Under the pieces are notes generated by a model. The model ran no database searches. It was given only the letters and a program-made list of their open reading frames with translations, and was not told the DNA's origin. A program made the position numbers and the translations under genes. A DNA stretch of 64,000 bases from Cryptomeria japonica (taxonomy: Eukaryota > Streptophyta > Pinopsida > Cupressales > Cupressaceae): NCBI RefSeq assembly GCF_030272615.1, contig NW_026729348.1, positions 28,101-92,100 on the forward strand, written 5' to 3'. Shown piece by piece: positions 1-12,229 of the stretch; within the stretch, counting starts at the first letter, position 1, and the number at the start of each line of letters is the position of its first letter.

Positions 1-1799
1 GGAAATCTCTAGCCAGGTCTAAATCATTCTGTCATATTTTCTCTCATATTATCTTTTTCCTTGAAACTTTCCTTCTTATCTTGATGTCGCATCTCTAACT
101 CCTTTGTATTTTTCTTGATACCTCACCTAGTGCTTTCTTTATATTCTTCTTCCCTAGTATTTTGGTATTCAGGGTCTTCTTTGCCAATCAATCTACAACA
201 CACATATTGAACCAAATGCCAATCAACATAATGAATTTCTCCTACCCAAATCTTTTGGGATCTCAAAATTATTTTCATAGACCTTTTAGGATCTGATACC
301 AAATACAAGGCAGAAGGAATTAAAAAACGCTTCAACAAAAAGATTCACCACAGGTTCCTAACCACACACCAATTGTGCATTAGACCTTCAATCCTATACT
401 TCCACCCCTGGGATTACTTGAGCTTTATTTGGCATATTTGAGTATGACACTACAATAAGCGCATGATCTAGCACAAAGTATTTGCAAACATTGACATTAT
501 CAAGAATTATTCAATGTATTTAGAGCCTTTGCATTCAATGCTTCCAATGATCATAACAAAAACAAAACATTATAATAAAAAACCCTCATTGAACTAGATT
601 TTTAAACTGCCATACTGTAATCTGAAAATAAGAATCATCAATAACTTTCAAAAATCAAATAATTAAAAAAATACCTTAAATGAGATTGAATATAACACTA
701 AGATAGACTTTTCCTCCAATTTTCATCAAGATCCAATGGTGGAAAAGTAAGTTATGAAGTTTTTCCCAAAACCAGTAACCCTAGGTTTGATCTAGGGTTG
801 TTTGCACAAGAATTGCTCTAACTCATTCAAATCTCAATGAAATTTTCACAAACTAAAATCATATTAAACTAGACTCGTGTCTTCATCTTTTCACATTGGT
901 TTGAATCATGTACTATACCATACATGGTCGTGCCATTAAAAACTCAAACTGAAAAACAATAAAACTGGAAAATGTAGTCCCATTTGATTTCAAATTTCAC
1001 TTTTATTTCAATCCCTTCTTCACCAACCTTTATTTTTGTGCATACATTCCTTTTAAATAAAATCTCTAACCTCCACAACCTCCCAATTCCTTCTAACAAC
1101 TTAGTTAACAAAATGACAACTTTGACATTATTTGCTTGACAACATTTATAGACAAACCTATGTTATTTGGTTTACAAAATTGCCGAACAATAATTAGAGG
1201 TTGATAAGAAAATTATTTTATTTCTAGCAAATCTTACTAAGTAGCCACATGGTGCAAGACATCACTCCAAGGAAACAATATAATTATGCTCTTAAAAACC
1301 AATACTACAACACAATAAAAAATCATTCCACTACCAATCGAAAATTCCATTCACATCCCTATAAAACTTAGTAGTCCCAAACTTAAGGACTAACTTACAA
1401 TCACCTTCATAAATTTAGTGCACAACTAAGGAGCATGTTTAAATTCTTACATACTAGGGATTTAGTTTTAGAAAGAACCTTTTCACATTTATTGTAATGT
1501 TCAAAAAATAGTTGTTGGGTACAATCTATTATCCTTTGAGCATCTCTACAACATGTATTATGTAAACTAAATTGATATATATTAATTTTCAATCAATTTA
1601 TTTATTGTGGCTTTAGTACAAATTTTATTAATATACTATAATTCATTCCATTCAAGCATGAGGATTCGTATAAATACACTCTTTAATAAAAATTAAAAAT
1701 ATTATTTTTCATAGTGTATAATCACTACTAAAGATTCTAAAGTTCAATATCATATAATTTTTAATAAATAATAAATTAATTAATATTAAATAATTTAAC
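1..1799. other. AT-rich intergenic stretch, no gene recognised
   Basis: No open frame here resembles a known family and none is long. The sequence is AT-rich with scattered A and T runs. A minus-strand frame at 123-338 is short and unrecognised. A sequence resembling an initiator-Met primer-binding site lies at 289-301 (minus strand), but no LTR or retroelement domain accompanies it. The stretch ends at the target-site duplication of LINE A. Confidence 0.6.
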
Positions 1800-1809
1800 A
1801 AACCTATGA
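1800..1809. repeat. Target-site duplication, left copy (LINE A)
   Basis: The 10 bp aaacctatga recur exactly at 9972-9981, right after the poly(A) tail of LINE A. Because the leading As merge with that tail, about seven bases (cctatga) are fully informative. Confidence 0.7.
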
Positions 1810-1865
1810 GTTGTTCGTAGTCAACATTCAACCAAAAAAAATATTAGACACTAATCAATCAACTG

Positions 1866-3104
1866 TTGCTTGCTACTCTGCAAGTTTCGAGTTTCAAACA
1901 CCTGTCGTTCATAGTGGAATCTATAGGTGGGGATCATCCCCCACCATCTACGGGCCTCGATTTGGACTCTGTGATGCTAACAATGTCTGTCACATCCCCT
2001 CCTGGTCCCACAGTGGATTCTCCTTTTAGTCTGGCTGTGATTCAACTTGACAACTCTAATTTGGGGAGTTCTCTGGTCACGCCCATGGTTTCTGATCCTA
2101 ACCCGATGTGTCGGTTGTTCATGATAAGAAAAATACCACTAAACCTCCTACTGATAACATGAATCTCAAAGGCTGGAAAAACATGTTGGTCAGAAACACT
2201 AAGACTGTGGACCCCAACATTGTCCTCGTCTACTCGCAAACTGAGGAGGGAATGTCTTTAGAACTCCCTGACATTGTTCTTGACCGTATTTTGCACAACA
2301 TGGCTAATACTCTAGTGGGAAAATTCTTCTCCCTGTGCCTCATGGTGGAGATGGTTAGAAAATGGGTCAAGGACAAATGGAAACTAAAAGGGAGTGTCTC
2401 TGTTAGCACCATGCCTGGAGCCCTATTCCTCTTTAAATTCACTGCTAAGGAGGATGTTGCTCTTGTCATTTTTGGTTGTTGGTCCTATGGTCGAAACAAT
2501 CTTTCCCTTTGTCGATGGAAGGCTGGTTTTGACCCAGCGGCTGATTTATAAAAAACTACTCCAGTTTAGGTTCAACTCCTAGGGCTCTCCCTTGAGTACT
2601 GGGATGAGTCCATCTTTAAATAGATTGGGAATTCCTTTGGTCATTTTGTTGGTGTCAATGAGATTACCAGAACTAGATTGTGCCTGGTCTATGCACATTT
2701 ATGTGTTCAAGCTACTATGAGCATGAATATCCCCAACTTTATAACCCTCAAATCCAAGCTAGGAAGCTGGACTCAGGCCCTTGTTTATGAGAATGCCACC
2801 CTTTTCTGCCAAAAATGCTGAAAAGATGGGCTTTTTTATTTCTCAATCCAATGCTCTAGCTCCTCTGCCTCTTAAGCTTAAGGGTCCGGCCCTGGATGAA
2901 TGCCCTGTGCCAAATGTTCCTCCCAAGCATAATGGCCTAATAGTGGGGCATGTTGTGGCTCCTACTTTTGGCTCGGATCTGCCTCCCCTTGCAGTTGATG
3001 ACCTAGTTATGGAAGAGTACCCCTTTGCTAAGAGTATTATCAACCTTCTCAAATCTCCTACAAAGAATGTGGACAAGACCTCTAAGTCGACCTGGAAGGA
3101 ATAG
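1866..3104 (+). pseudogene. LINE A ORF1, gag-like (DUF4283 plus zinc knuckle), broken
   Basis: ORF1 of plant LINEs encodes an RNA-binding protein that packages the element RNA. The reading starts at the ATG at 1866 with a Pro/Ser-rich leader, shifts frame near 2110, and continues with a DUF4283-like region (2108-2551) containing the IVLVYSQTEEG and LVGKFFSLCLMVEMVRKW segments. After a stop at 2549 the same region continues with LPLEYW-like residues (LSLEYWDESIFK, about 2583) and GNSFGHFVGV, typical of the domain's second half. A damaged CCHC zinc knuckle (FCQKC, then a stop where Gly is expected) lies near 2810-2860. The remainder to about 3104 is a variable tail in another frame. At least one frameshift and several stops make it non-functional. 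Family assignment rests on motif pattern. Confidence 0.7.
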
Positions 3105-3463
3105 TGAATCTCCCCGTTGGCTAGCTTAGTTTCACCAGTTGGTCTACTAGAAGATGGTGAGATTGTGAGGGGCTCCATTCTTTCCCTGAAGATGACTTTC
3201 TCCTCGATGGTGTTAACTCATCCCACTCTGCACTAGAGTATCCCCTCTCCTAGTGCACCTGGTGCTTCATCCAATGGTTGCAAGACTCTTATTGATGAGG
3301 GTTGGATTACTCAGAGATGCAAAACCAGGAATACAAAGCCTGATATGGGGACAAACCTTAAAGTAGTATGTCCATCACAGAGACTATCGAGATAGAAGGA
3401 ATCAGCAAGGGATATTTCCAATGGCAGGTAGTGGACCTTGGAGACATCCATGAAAGGTAAGAA

Positions 3464-6400
3464 ATGAAGGTCCTCTCATGGAATATGAGGGGCCTCAACA
3501 ACCCCCAAAAGAAATATGCTCTTAAGAATTGTATTTTCGAAAATAAAATTATGGTCCTTCTTGTCCAAGAAGTTAAGATGTCTATGTCTTCCTTTTCCCT
3601 TGTTGCTAGAAAAATTTGGCTTGGTGCTAAGTTCGTTATCAGCGATGCTATTGGATCCTCTAGTGGCTTGGTTACCATGTGGGACCCTCCCATTTCTCTG
3701 GCAGTCTTCTCTCCTCTTTTGCCAACCTTTTGGTCTCTAAACTCTCTTCCCTTATGGACTCCTACCTTCTTGTTAATGTATATGCCTCCAATGTTAGATC
3801 GAGTAGACTAAATCTCTAGAATGACATAATTGTTCTAATATAAAATAATGTCAATGCCCACTAGTTGATCGTGGGTGATTTCAACTCTCCTCTGATCCCC
3901 TCTGAGAAGTTGGGGGGCCTCCCAGAGTACTCTGACAACATGACTAATCTTGTCAACTTCATTGGTAGGAATGGGTTAATGGATGTGGAACTAATAGGGA
4001 AAAAATTCACTTGGTCCAATCTTAGGAAGGGAAAGGATCTTACTCAGGTCAGACTTGATAGATTTCTCATCTTAGGAAATTGAGGAATTGGTCCTTCCTT
4101 TGAAGCTCACTACCCTCCCCAAAAAGGTCTCTGATCATAACCCCCTGCTCCTTTGGAGCACCACAAATTCTGTAAGGAAAAATCACCATTTTAGGCATGA
4201 AATTATATGGAATTCTCATCCAGAGTTTGAGGACTACATCAAAAGATGGTGGAGCACCTACATCCTTGGCATACCTATGTTTTGGATTACCCAGAAGCTA
4301 GATTTGATCAAAAGGAATGTCTGGGGTTGGAATAAATATACCTTTGGGGACATCTTCAGGCAAAAAAAGGATCTCAATAGTAAACTGATAGCTATCCAAG
4401 AGCGCATTGATCAAGGTGACTTTCTTGAAGCTACTAATATGGAGGAGGCTGCTCTCTGCAAAAAATGGAAGGAGAAATCTCACAAAGAACTCTACTGGAA
4501 ACCAAAATCTTGGGTACAATGGATCAAAGAGGATGATAAGAATTTGACTTTCTTTCATAGATCTGATATTATCCATAGGAAAAAAAACTACATCTCCTCC
4601 CTCATGGATGATAACAATCATGAGGTCAAAGATGAGGACAGTTTGGGAAGACTGACTACTAACTATTTTGCCACTTTGTTTACGGAGGATGGTGACACTG
4701 GGGCCCCTATTAGGGAGGATCTTCTCATTTGCCTCCCACCCCCCCTCTTAGTGGAAGACAACAACCTCATTTTGGCCCCTATTTTTGAGGAGGAAGTCAA
4801 GTCCGCTATTTTTTCTATGGGTTCCTTCAAAGCCCCAGGTCTTGATGGTTTCCCCCCAGTTTTTTTCCAAGACTTATGGGATGTGGTCGGCCTTGATGTT
4901 ATCCTTGCCACTAGGATTTTTTTTAGATATGGAAGGCTTCTCAACAAGATCAATAACACCTTCATTTCCCTTGTCCCTAAAGTGTAGGAGGCTACTAGTC
5001 TCAAGGACTTCTGCCCTATCAGTCTTTGCAACACTATTTATAAAATTTTTAGCAAGGTTCTTGTTAATACACTCAAACCTTTCTTGGATTCTTTGATTAG
5101 CTCTACACAAAAAGGTTTTATCCCTCATAGACAGATTCTGATGTAGCCATCTCTCCTCATGAGATAATTCATTCCATGGACAAGTGGCACCAGCCAAGGA
5201 TGGTGCTCAAGCTTGACATCTCTAAGGCTTAAGATAGTGTCAACTGGAACTTTCTCTTCAAATTTATGAAGACAATGGGGTTTGGAGATAAACTCATTAA
5301 ACTTATTAGGGAATGCATATCTACGGTCACCTACTATGTGCTTCTCAATGGGAGCCCCCTGCAGAAGTTCAGGGCCTCCAGAGGTCTGAGACAATGGGAT
5401 CCTCTCTCCCCTTACCTTTTCATCATCCTTGCTGAAGTGTTGGCTTCTAATTTGAACTCCTTGGTTAACAAAGGAGCTCTCCTGGGAATCAAACCTGCCT
5501 CTACGACGCCTCCTAATGTTCTGCAGTAGTTTGTAGATGACACTATTCTCTTTGGTATCTCCTCTATGTTGGAAGCTACAACTTGGAAATATTTTCTTAA
5601 CTCTTATGCTCAGGCCTTTAGTCAACACATCAACTATGAGAAGAGCAACATCTACTTCTTTCACACTCATGTTCAACTCCAAGATAAAGTCTGTCAAATC
5701 CTTTGTTGTCAAAGGGCCTCCCTCCCTGGCACCTACCTTGGTCTCCCTTTAACTATCAAAGATATCTCTAATTCCTTTTGGATCTCTATCCTTGAAAGAT
5801 TGCAGAAGAAGCTAACTAGTTGGAAAGGTAGATTCCTTAGTAGTGTTGGGAAGTTGTAGCTTCTCTCCTCCTCCCTTTAGGGGATCCCTATGTACTTCCT
5901 CTCCCTTTTTAAGATTTATGTGGCTATGCTTGCTAAGCTAGAGAATATCCAAAAGACTTTCCTTTCGATGGAGATGGAAGAAAAGAAGAGGCTCACTTTG
6001 GTGGGCTAGGATAGAGTTTGTCTCCCTAAGGCCATGGGTGGGTTTGGAAACCCGCAAGATCTCCAAGTTCAATAAGGCCATGTGACCAAAACCACCTGGA
6101 AGCTTTTGAATAAGGATGCGGATTGAAGCAGGATCATTAGGGATAAATACTTGGGTAATGGGGATTTTTCCTTTGTTCTAAAAGAGGAGGGCCTCCCCAA
6201 GGGTTCCAAAAATTGGAACAACATTTTGAGTTGCAGGGACCCTTTATCCCATGGTATGAGGTGGCTTATTGGAAATGGAAGTAATATTCTCTTCTGGGAG
6301 GATTGTTGGTTGGGAGAGAAGCCCCTTGCTTCCTCCCCCTCACTTAGAAGGCTCCAGGAGGCTACCAAAAGTTTCTTTGGAGAAAGGGTCAGTAATTATT

Positions 6401-7594
6401 TCATCAACAACACTTGGAGGGATTTGGCGGACTGTTGCATTGACCATCGCTTCCTCCTACCTACTGCTAGAGAGCTTTAGAAGCTCTTGGTTGGCACCTT
6501 TCTCCCCCTTTATCCTAGGAAATATAGATTCATTTGGGAGTGGGACCCTTCTAGGTACTTCTTTGTCAGAACTACCTACAACAACTTGCTAAGAGAACCT
6601 GATAACACCTCTATCTAGAAAGAGGTCTAGAATCCCAAACTCATCCCCAAGGTCAATTTCTTTTGGTGAACTACTCTCCTCAATAAAATTTTGACCCAAG
6701 AGAATTTGGTCAAGTAGGGATTCCAATTACCTAATAGATGTATCCTTTGCAAGAATGATGAGGAAAGCCCTTCTCATCTCTTTCTCCACTGTCTTTGCTC
6801 AGGAGCTCTAGGGGATGGTCTATAGCAACCTCATTATTTGTTGGATTATCAATGACAACTTGTTAAGTTTGTCCCAGGCATTTCGGGGTCCCTCATCCAA
6901 CCCCCTTATCCAACAACTATGGAAGTACATCCCCCCTCATGTGAGTTGGAGTATCTGGAAGGAGAGGAATGATAGGATATTCAGGGACAAAGAGGCCTCT
7001 GTAGAAACTATGTTTTCTCGATTCCTAAAGTTGATTCTTGAGAATATCTCTATTTCTAAAACTCGGCTGGCCTCCAAACCTCCCTCTACCTAGGACTGGG
7101 AAATTGCTAGATGTTGGAACATTCCCCCCACGTTCTCTCTTGTTGACTACTCTAAGAGACTCCTAAGGCAAAGCACGGTTTGGTCTCCTCCGGCCACCCA
7201 TTTAAAACTCAACTTTGATGGGGCTACCAAGGGGGTCTGGCTGCTGGTGGAGGGGTTATCAAAACCCATTCAGGGCCCCTTGTTGTTGCTTATGTGGGAA
7301 ACCTGATTGGGCATTCCTCTAATCAGGTTGAAGCAATGGCCTTAGTATGGGGAATCCGTCTCGCCTTCACCATGAGAATCAGGATTATGAATATTGAGGG
7401 TGACTCTAATCTCATCATTGGTGTTGTCAAAGGGTGGAATAAGCTCAATTTGACCATTTAGGGAACCATCAGGGACACCTTGAGGCTCATCTCTGGGCTT
7501 GATTCATTCAAAATTATGCAATCCTACAGGGAAAGCAACAGAGTGGCGGATGCCCTAGTTGCCCTTGGCCTAAATCTTTCTAGTTTGAGATGCT
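3464..7594 (+). pseudogene. LINE A ORF2: endonuclease, reverse transcriptase, RNase H, broken
   Basis: Encodes the enzyme that nicks target DNA and copies the element RNA. The apurinic-type endonuclease opens with SWNMRGLNNPQKK (3474) and has the VQEVKM, VGDFNSPL (3868) and SDHNPLLL (about 4130) motifs. The RT region (about 4750-5860) shows APGLDGFPPVFF (4833), SLKDFCPISLCNTIYKIF (about 5000), LRQWDPLSPYLFIILAE (about 5388; Trp replaces the usual Gly) and the catalytic FVDD at 5530-5541. A zf-RVT-like region is near 6620-6830. An RNase H1 domain follows (about 7200-7590: LKLNFDGATKG, EAMALVWGIR, NIEGDSNLI, ESNRVADALVALGL). Stops occur at about 4985, 5227, 5527, 5857, 6478 and 7594, plus a frameshift near 5140. 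Many are TAG at expected Gln or Trp positions. Confidence 0.88.
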
Positions 7595-7638
7595 AGAAGA
7601 GCCATAATTCCCTCCCGGACCATGTTAACTTCTTTAGG

Positions 7639-9786
7639 ATGAGAAACATAAAATTCCTATCAATGATTGAGTTGTTGCCAAGTTTTTTCCTTACTCTCCT
7701 CTCTTCCCTTGGGGTCGTCTGGAGGTGTTGGTTTCATAATTTAAATTATGAAAATATTCCTTTGATTTATGCCGATGTGGTGGTGACTCGCTCGGCTAAG
7801 CTGGCGGTGAAGGACGTGCTACTTTGTTGGAAAATCCTTTGGGCTTGCCATGTTATGATGAGGTATAATTGGAATTGTAACATGTTGGTTGCCACCAATA
7901 TTTGTTGGATTTTCATGCCTCATAACCAGGAAATCATTTCCAAAAGTGATTTCAATTTTTCCCATGCGCCCAACTTCATGTCTCACTTAATGACATCGGG
8001 CTCGCACACTTCCCATTATCTTATCTCAGCTTGCTTATTGAAGGGTCTTTGCAATTTTCTCTGCAAAAATATTTTCATGTCTAAAGAAGTTCTGTTGGCG
8101 GAGGATATGGGGGGTGAAAGAGTTAGATATGACACGGACAAACCGGATGACTTCACGAATGACCCCCTGGTCTGGAAGTTTTGCATTGAAGGAGGGGTTG
8201 CCGATTTTTTGGAATGTCTACAGGGACATGATGAGAAACTCTTGACTTCTTTTGCCTCCTCCTGGTCTGGGATGCGTGTTTCGGTGGGCGAAATTTCTTT
8301 TGAAGTCTGTGAGGAGATACCTGCCTAGGCCATGAAGCTGGCCCTTGATGAACGACAATGCAAGCACTTCAGCCATGTTGCCAATAGCGAAGGCCTGAAA
8401 TGCTTCTTCCACAATCATGAGGAACTTGTCAAACTCCAGGGTGGATTTGCTCAGGAAGAGATTAAACACCTGTGGAATATGATTTGCCTTATGATTATGA
8501 AATACTTCAGTCTCAAGGGCAGGCACAAGGTATTTTACTACTATCATTTTCTCCTTCTGAATCATTTTCACAATAATGATTTTCTCTGTCTGCCCTTTTA
8601 TTTACTGCATTTCATTGAAAGCTCTGTTAAAGACACCATTGATCCCAAGCATGGGGATAAGCTTCCCTACCTCCTTCACCAGGACCTTATTTACAGGCTA
8701 TACAAATTTCATGAGGCCCATTGCCCCCCCAGAACCTCTCTCTCTCTCATCCCCCTATGCCAACTCCCCATCAGCTTGCCGCCCTTTCTATGGCCTTCCC
8801 TAGATTTTTCCAATTTCCACATGAAGGCTTTGCTACGACCAACTTCTCCATGTCTCTACCTACTTTTGCCTCCATTGTTTCTTTATCTACGATCTCTCCC
8901 AGCTTGACTCTGTTCTCTTCTCCCAGTGCTTCCTGCTCCCTATCCAAGGGTAAAGGCAAAACCCCTGTTAAACACAAACGTATTGTTGAAGACAATTCAT
9001 CTTCTGAGGATGCTGAGAATGACAACCCTTTCACTGATTTTGAGGAAAAAAGGAGATCATCTAGATTGGCTTTCAAAATTATGCATAAAAAGAAGACCCC
9101 TATGATTGAAACTATTGACTCGGAGGAGGACCCCATTGAGGACAAGGAGGGAGAGGACCCTAAAACCACAATAGGGGCCCTCGGTGAGGATGCTGCTGGA
9201 GCGGAAATTACTAGGGACCCCATGGATTTGAGCACAGTTGGTGCTGTTGGCAAGGGCAATTCTGAGATGCAAGCCTAGGACTCTGTTATTGTTAAGGATA
9301 GGGCCCCTATGAACATGGGCATTATGGCTGTCACGGGTGAGGAAAATTCTAATACTAAAGCCTTGGACTCTAGTGACTTGGACTTGGATTTAAAGATGGC
9401 AGAATAGGTGATGAACTCTATTCCTTTGATGGGCCTGGGCACTGCTATCGACTCTTCCCCTGCTGATGATGTGGCCAAGGTGATGGATAAGACTATGGAT
9501 GAAAAGGATACTATGAACCCTCAAGGTGTCCCTACCCTGGAGTAAATGGAAATGTTGTGCACAGACATGTTGGACATCATGCAGAAGGTCGAGAACCTGG
9601 GCCCTATTCTTGAACTGTAGGCTATCAAGGATGATGTTAGTGAGCTCAAGAGCAAGGTGCAAGGTAGGATGCCCAAATTGTGGGCCTTAGAGGAGGAGAA
9701 GCAGGAGGCTAAGGACTTGTATAAGTTCATGTTTACTGAATGGAACAATGTCATTGATGCCACTGGGGTGCAAAAGGTAACCCTGT
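7639..9786 (+). pseudogene. LINE A third ORF (ORF3): conserved unknown protein, broken
   Basis: Function unknown. The frame is continuous with the end of ORF2: after the TAG at 7594 the same frame reads through to 8328. Segments in order: an N-terminal stretch (7639-8090); a block with DKPDDFTNDPLVWKF, LQGHDEKLL and VGEISFEV (8100-8330); after a TAG at 8326, LWNMICLMIMKYFSLKG, FYYYHFLLLNHF, FLCLPFYLLHFIESSVKD and HQDLIYRLYKFH (8332-8720); a Pro/Ser-rich stretch; a charged linker with KGKGKTPVKHKR and runs of Asp, Glu and Ser (about 8930-9280); and a C-terminal Lys/Glu-rich, possibly coiled-coil segment (9550-9786). LINE B carries a clear relative. The pattern of a folded N-terminal domain, charged linker and coiled coil suggests a nucleic-acid or chromatin-binding role, but that is inference. 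Confidence 0.65.
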
Positions 9787-9927
9787 AGTTTGTTTTGTGT
9801 GTTTTTTGCTTGCTGTTTTTTATTTTCAAAGACTTGGTCTCATTATTGTTGTTATAGTTCTGTTACTGTTAATGTTTTTATAGTGTTGTCTTTTGCACTA
9901 TGGTCTCATTAATAGTTCTGCTATGTA

Positions 9928-9974
9928 AAGGGTCAGTGCCCTTGTTCTCTCTACTTTTTTAAATAAAAAAAAAA
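9928..9974 (+). terminator. LINE A 3' end: hairpin and A-rich tail
   Basis: A small hairpin (aaggg, loop tcagtg, ccctt; 9928-9943) is followed after about 18 bases by taaataaaaaaaaaa ending at about 9974. LINE B has the equivalent hairpin (aggg, ttagtg, ccct; 12532-12545) and an A-rich end. In known LINE families a 3' hairpin can be recognised by the reverse transcriptase; that role is inferred here. Confidence 0.55.
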
Positions 9975-9981
9975 CCTATGA
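9972..9981. repeat. Target-site duplication, right copy (LINE A)
   Basis: Exact match to 1800-1809; it marks the 3' boundary of LINE A. Confidence 0.7.
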
Positions 9982-10051
9982 TATCTAAAATTATACATGA
10001 TTAATATTTCACTCTTAATTGAAGAGATATTTATTTAGATTTGTATCTTTA

Positions 10052-10070
10052 ACATCAACAAATTGTTAAA
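10052..10070. repeat. Diverged target-site duplication, left copy (LINE B)
   Basis: This 19-bp segment (acatcaacaaattgttaaa) matches 12572-12590 (acataaacaatttgtaaaa) at 16 of 19 positions. The three mismatches fit an old insertion. Confidence 0.6.
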
Positions 10071-10678
10071 GACATGGTCTTGCCCTGGGGTCTTCGAATC
10101 ACCCTCTCTATTGTCATTCATGTTGGGGATTTCAAACTCACCATTGATGTTGTTAAAGGGATGCATCGTAGTATGCATCGTAGAATGAATATCCACCTCC
10201 TTGATTTTACTCACCCTCTTCATCAAGCTCACAGGTATCATCAAAAGAGGGAGTTTTTAAACTTGAAAATTTTCAGCTCAATGCTGATTGGCAATAATGG
10301 TCATATTATGTGGACTATCAAGTGGGCTACTAAATGTGATGACCACCTCACCATCATCACTTGGCATATTTTCTATGTGTTTCTTTAAATAAACCAGGTT
10401 ACTCTAGATACAACACATGTGAAACCTCTACAAAAATGTGCGCTTAAGGAATGAATTGAGCTTGGATGGATATGTGGATGTCTATTTAATGATTATTCCT
10501 TAAGCCCCAATTACAAGACGGTGCCTTTAATATCAAATATCACTTTGAAAGGCTAGATTTACCTTCTGCATGCATCTCCTTGTTTGGAGGATAATTCTGA
10601 CAATTATTTTGTCATTGGCTTTCATGATTTCCAAATTCTTAACATTTATGTGAATATTAATCCTATTTTGACAAAGAA

Positions 10679-12229
10679 ATGTTTTTGGTATCCTTTTATG
10701 TTAAAGAGTTTATGTCAAGGTATCGAGAAAAAGCCATAGTTGTTAGCATTTGTAATTTTGTTATAGGAGGTGATAGGGTACACTTTGAGCCAGATAAACT
10801 CGATGATTTCAAGAAGGGCCTGACAGTTTGGAAGTACTATGTCGAAGGCAAGGTGGTGGAGTTCATGGAAAACATGTGAGGGCATGATGAAAAAATCTCC
10901 ATTCAATTTTTTATTTCTTGGAACAATCACACAGTTGCAATTGGGGGGATTTCCTTTGAAGTTTTTGAGGAAGATATTGCCAAGGTGATTGGCCTTTCTC
11001 TGAAGGGAAGAAGATAGAAGGTAGTTTTTCCAAAGAAGAGCTCCAACACTCATGGGACATGGTATGCTTAATGATCATGAAGTATTTTACTCTTCAGGGC
11101 CACAACAAGGTTTACTATTATTATCATTTGCCCTTTAAAATCACTTTAGAAACCATGATCTTTTATGTTCGCCTTTCTATCTATTGCATTTTATTGAAAT
11201 TTCAATCAAAGATGATTTAGACCTAAAAAATGAGGACAATCAACCTATTCCCCTCCACCAGGGTCCAATTTATAGGATCTATCGATACCATTTGGTCTTA
11301 TACCCCCTGCAACATTATGGTAATTCAACCCCGTTGCATGCCTCTAATCCTTCTGTGATGTTTGTGAGTGAAGTGTCCCCTCCTAGATTCTTTCAACTAT
11401 CTAATGAAGCTTTTATTTCATCTCTTATTCCTTGTTCCTCTATAACTATCATAGATTGGATTCCTCCCACCTTTCCCTCCCCCTTTTCTATGAAAGAGTG
11501 GAAACCCTCTTGCCCTAAGGGTAAGGGTAAATCTGCTAGAAAATATAAGTGAATTATAATTGAAAATTCTAGCTTGAAAGATTCGGATGAAGAAGATCAT
11601 GTTGTAGAAACTGAGGGTAGGAAAAGATCCCAAAGGCTTGCCTCCAAGGGTGCTAGTGAGAAAAAAGATAAGATCCAGAAAGTTGTTGAAACATTGCCAC
11701 CAAAGATTACACTAGTCCCCCATTGGACATTGCCAACAAGGATTACACTAGTCCCCCATTGGTCCCTCAAGATTTGAACACAACAAATTTGAAACTTGTC
11801 AAGAATTTCGAAGATGTGGCCCCAAATAACTTTATGTAGAAAGTGGACCTTGTCATTAGGATGGTTGTTTAACTTGATGTTGGGTTCGATGGTGACGAGG
11901 GGGTTGTGGAAGGAATGGACAAGGATAGAAAGAGTGATAAGAAAAGGAAGAAGAAGAAAAAAGACAAGGGTTTCTCTTTTGCAGAAGAGGAACAAGAAAT
12001 GTGGAAGGAAGAGAAAGTGAAGCCCATTCACCACCTCAGGGAGGACAAGTTTCAGGCCCTCAAATATGAAGTTTGTGAGCTGAAGAACCACCTAGATAAT
12101 TTTGGGGTGGATAAGGAAATTCATGAGCTAAAAGAGGAAATCAAGAAAATGAAATGTAGGTGGGACACTAGGGACAAACAATTCACTAACATCAACAAAT
12201 TCTGCATTTATGTTAAATGCACAGCTCAA
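10679..12229 (+). pseudogene. LINE B ORF3 homologue, broken
   Basis: A relative of the LINE A third ORF, of unknown function. Shared blocks: KLDDFKKGLTVWKYYVEG (about 10797) against the LINE A DKPDDF...WKF block; GHDEKI and VAIGGISFEVFEED followed by GLSLKG (about 10940-11010), which suggests the original continues into an IAKVIGL-like motif; MIMKYFTLQGH (about 11072); then HFIEISIKDDLDLK, PLHQGPIYRIYRYH (11184-11300). A KGKGKSARK basic segment at about 11518 and a charged segment with EEDHVVETEGRKRSQRLASK (about 11585) follow. The C-terminal part (11906-12232) is Lys/Glu-rich with heptad-like leucines (ELKNHLDNFGVDKEIHELKE). Frameshifts and stops interrupt it several times. Confidence 0.6.
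11691..11762 (+). repeat. 36-bp tandem duplication in LINE B ORF3
   Basis: Two adjacent 36-bp copies (11691-11726 and 11727-11762), each beginning acattgcca and ending cccccattgg, differ at two positions. The unit is a multiple of three, so it adds 12 residues without shifting the frame. LINE A shows no equivalent duplication. Confidence 0.85.

Larger units (their letters stand above)
1810..9971 (+). mobile_element. LINE A: full-length plant LINE with an extra 3' ORF
   Basis: A non-LTR retrotransposon of about 8.16 kb. In order it carries a short 5' leader, a gag-like ORF1 (about 1866-3104 or further), an ORF2 (3464-7594) with endonuclease, reverse transcriptase, zf-RVT and RNase H, a third coding region (about 7639-9786), and a 3' tail with a small hairpin and A-rich end. 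A 10-bp direct repeat flanks the whole unit, so the third ORF appears to lie inside one insertion rather than being a neighbour. All frames are broken by stops and frameshifts, so this copy is dead. It copies through target-primed reverse transcription, as is known for the class. Confidence 0.85.

Noticed and set aside
289-301. Minus-strand tggtatcagatcc, like an initiator-Met primer-binding site
   Set aside because: No LTR end (TG...CA) next to it and no gag or pol similarity nearby; a 13-bp partial match in AT-rich DNA is weak.
8771-9259. Minus-strand 162-residue open frame
   Set aside because: Complement of the low-complexity Ser/Asp/Glu-rich linker of LINE A ORF3; such sequence produces open antisense frames.
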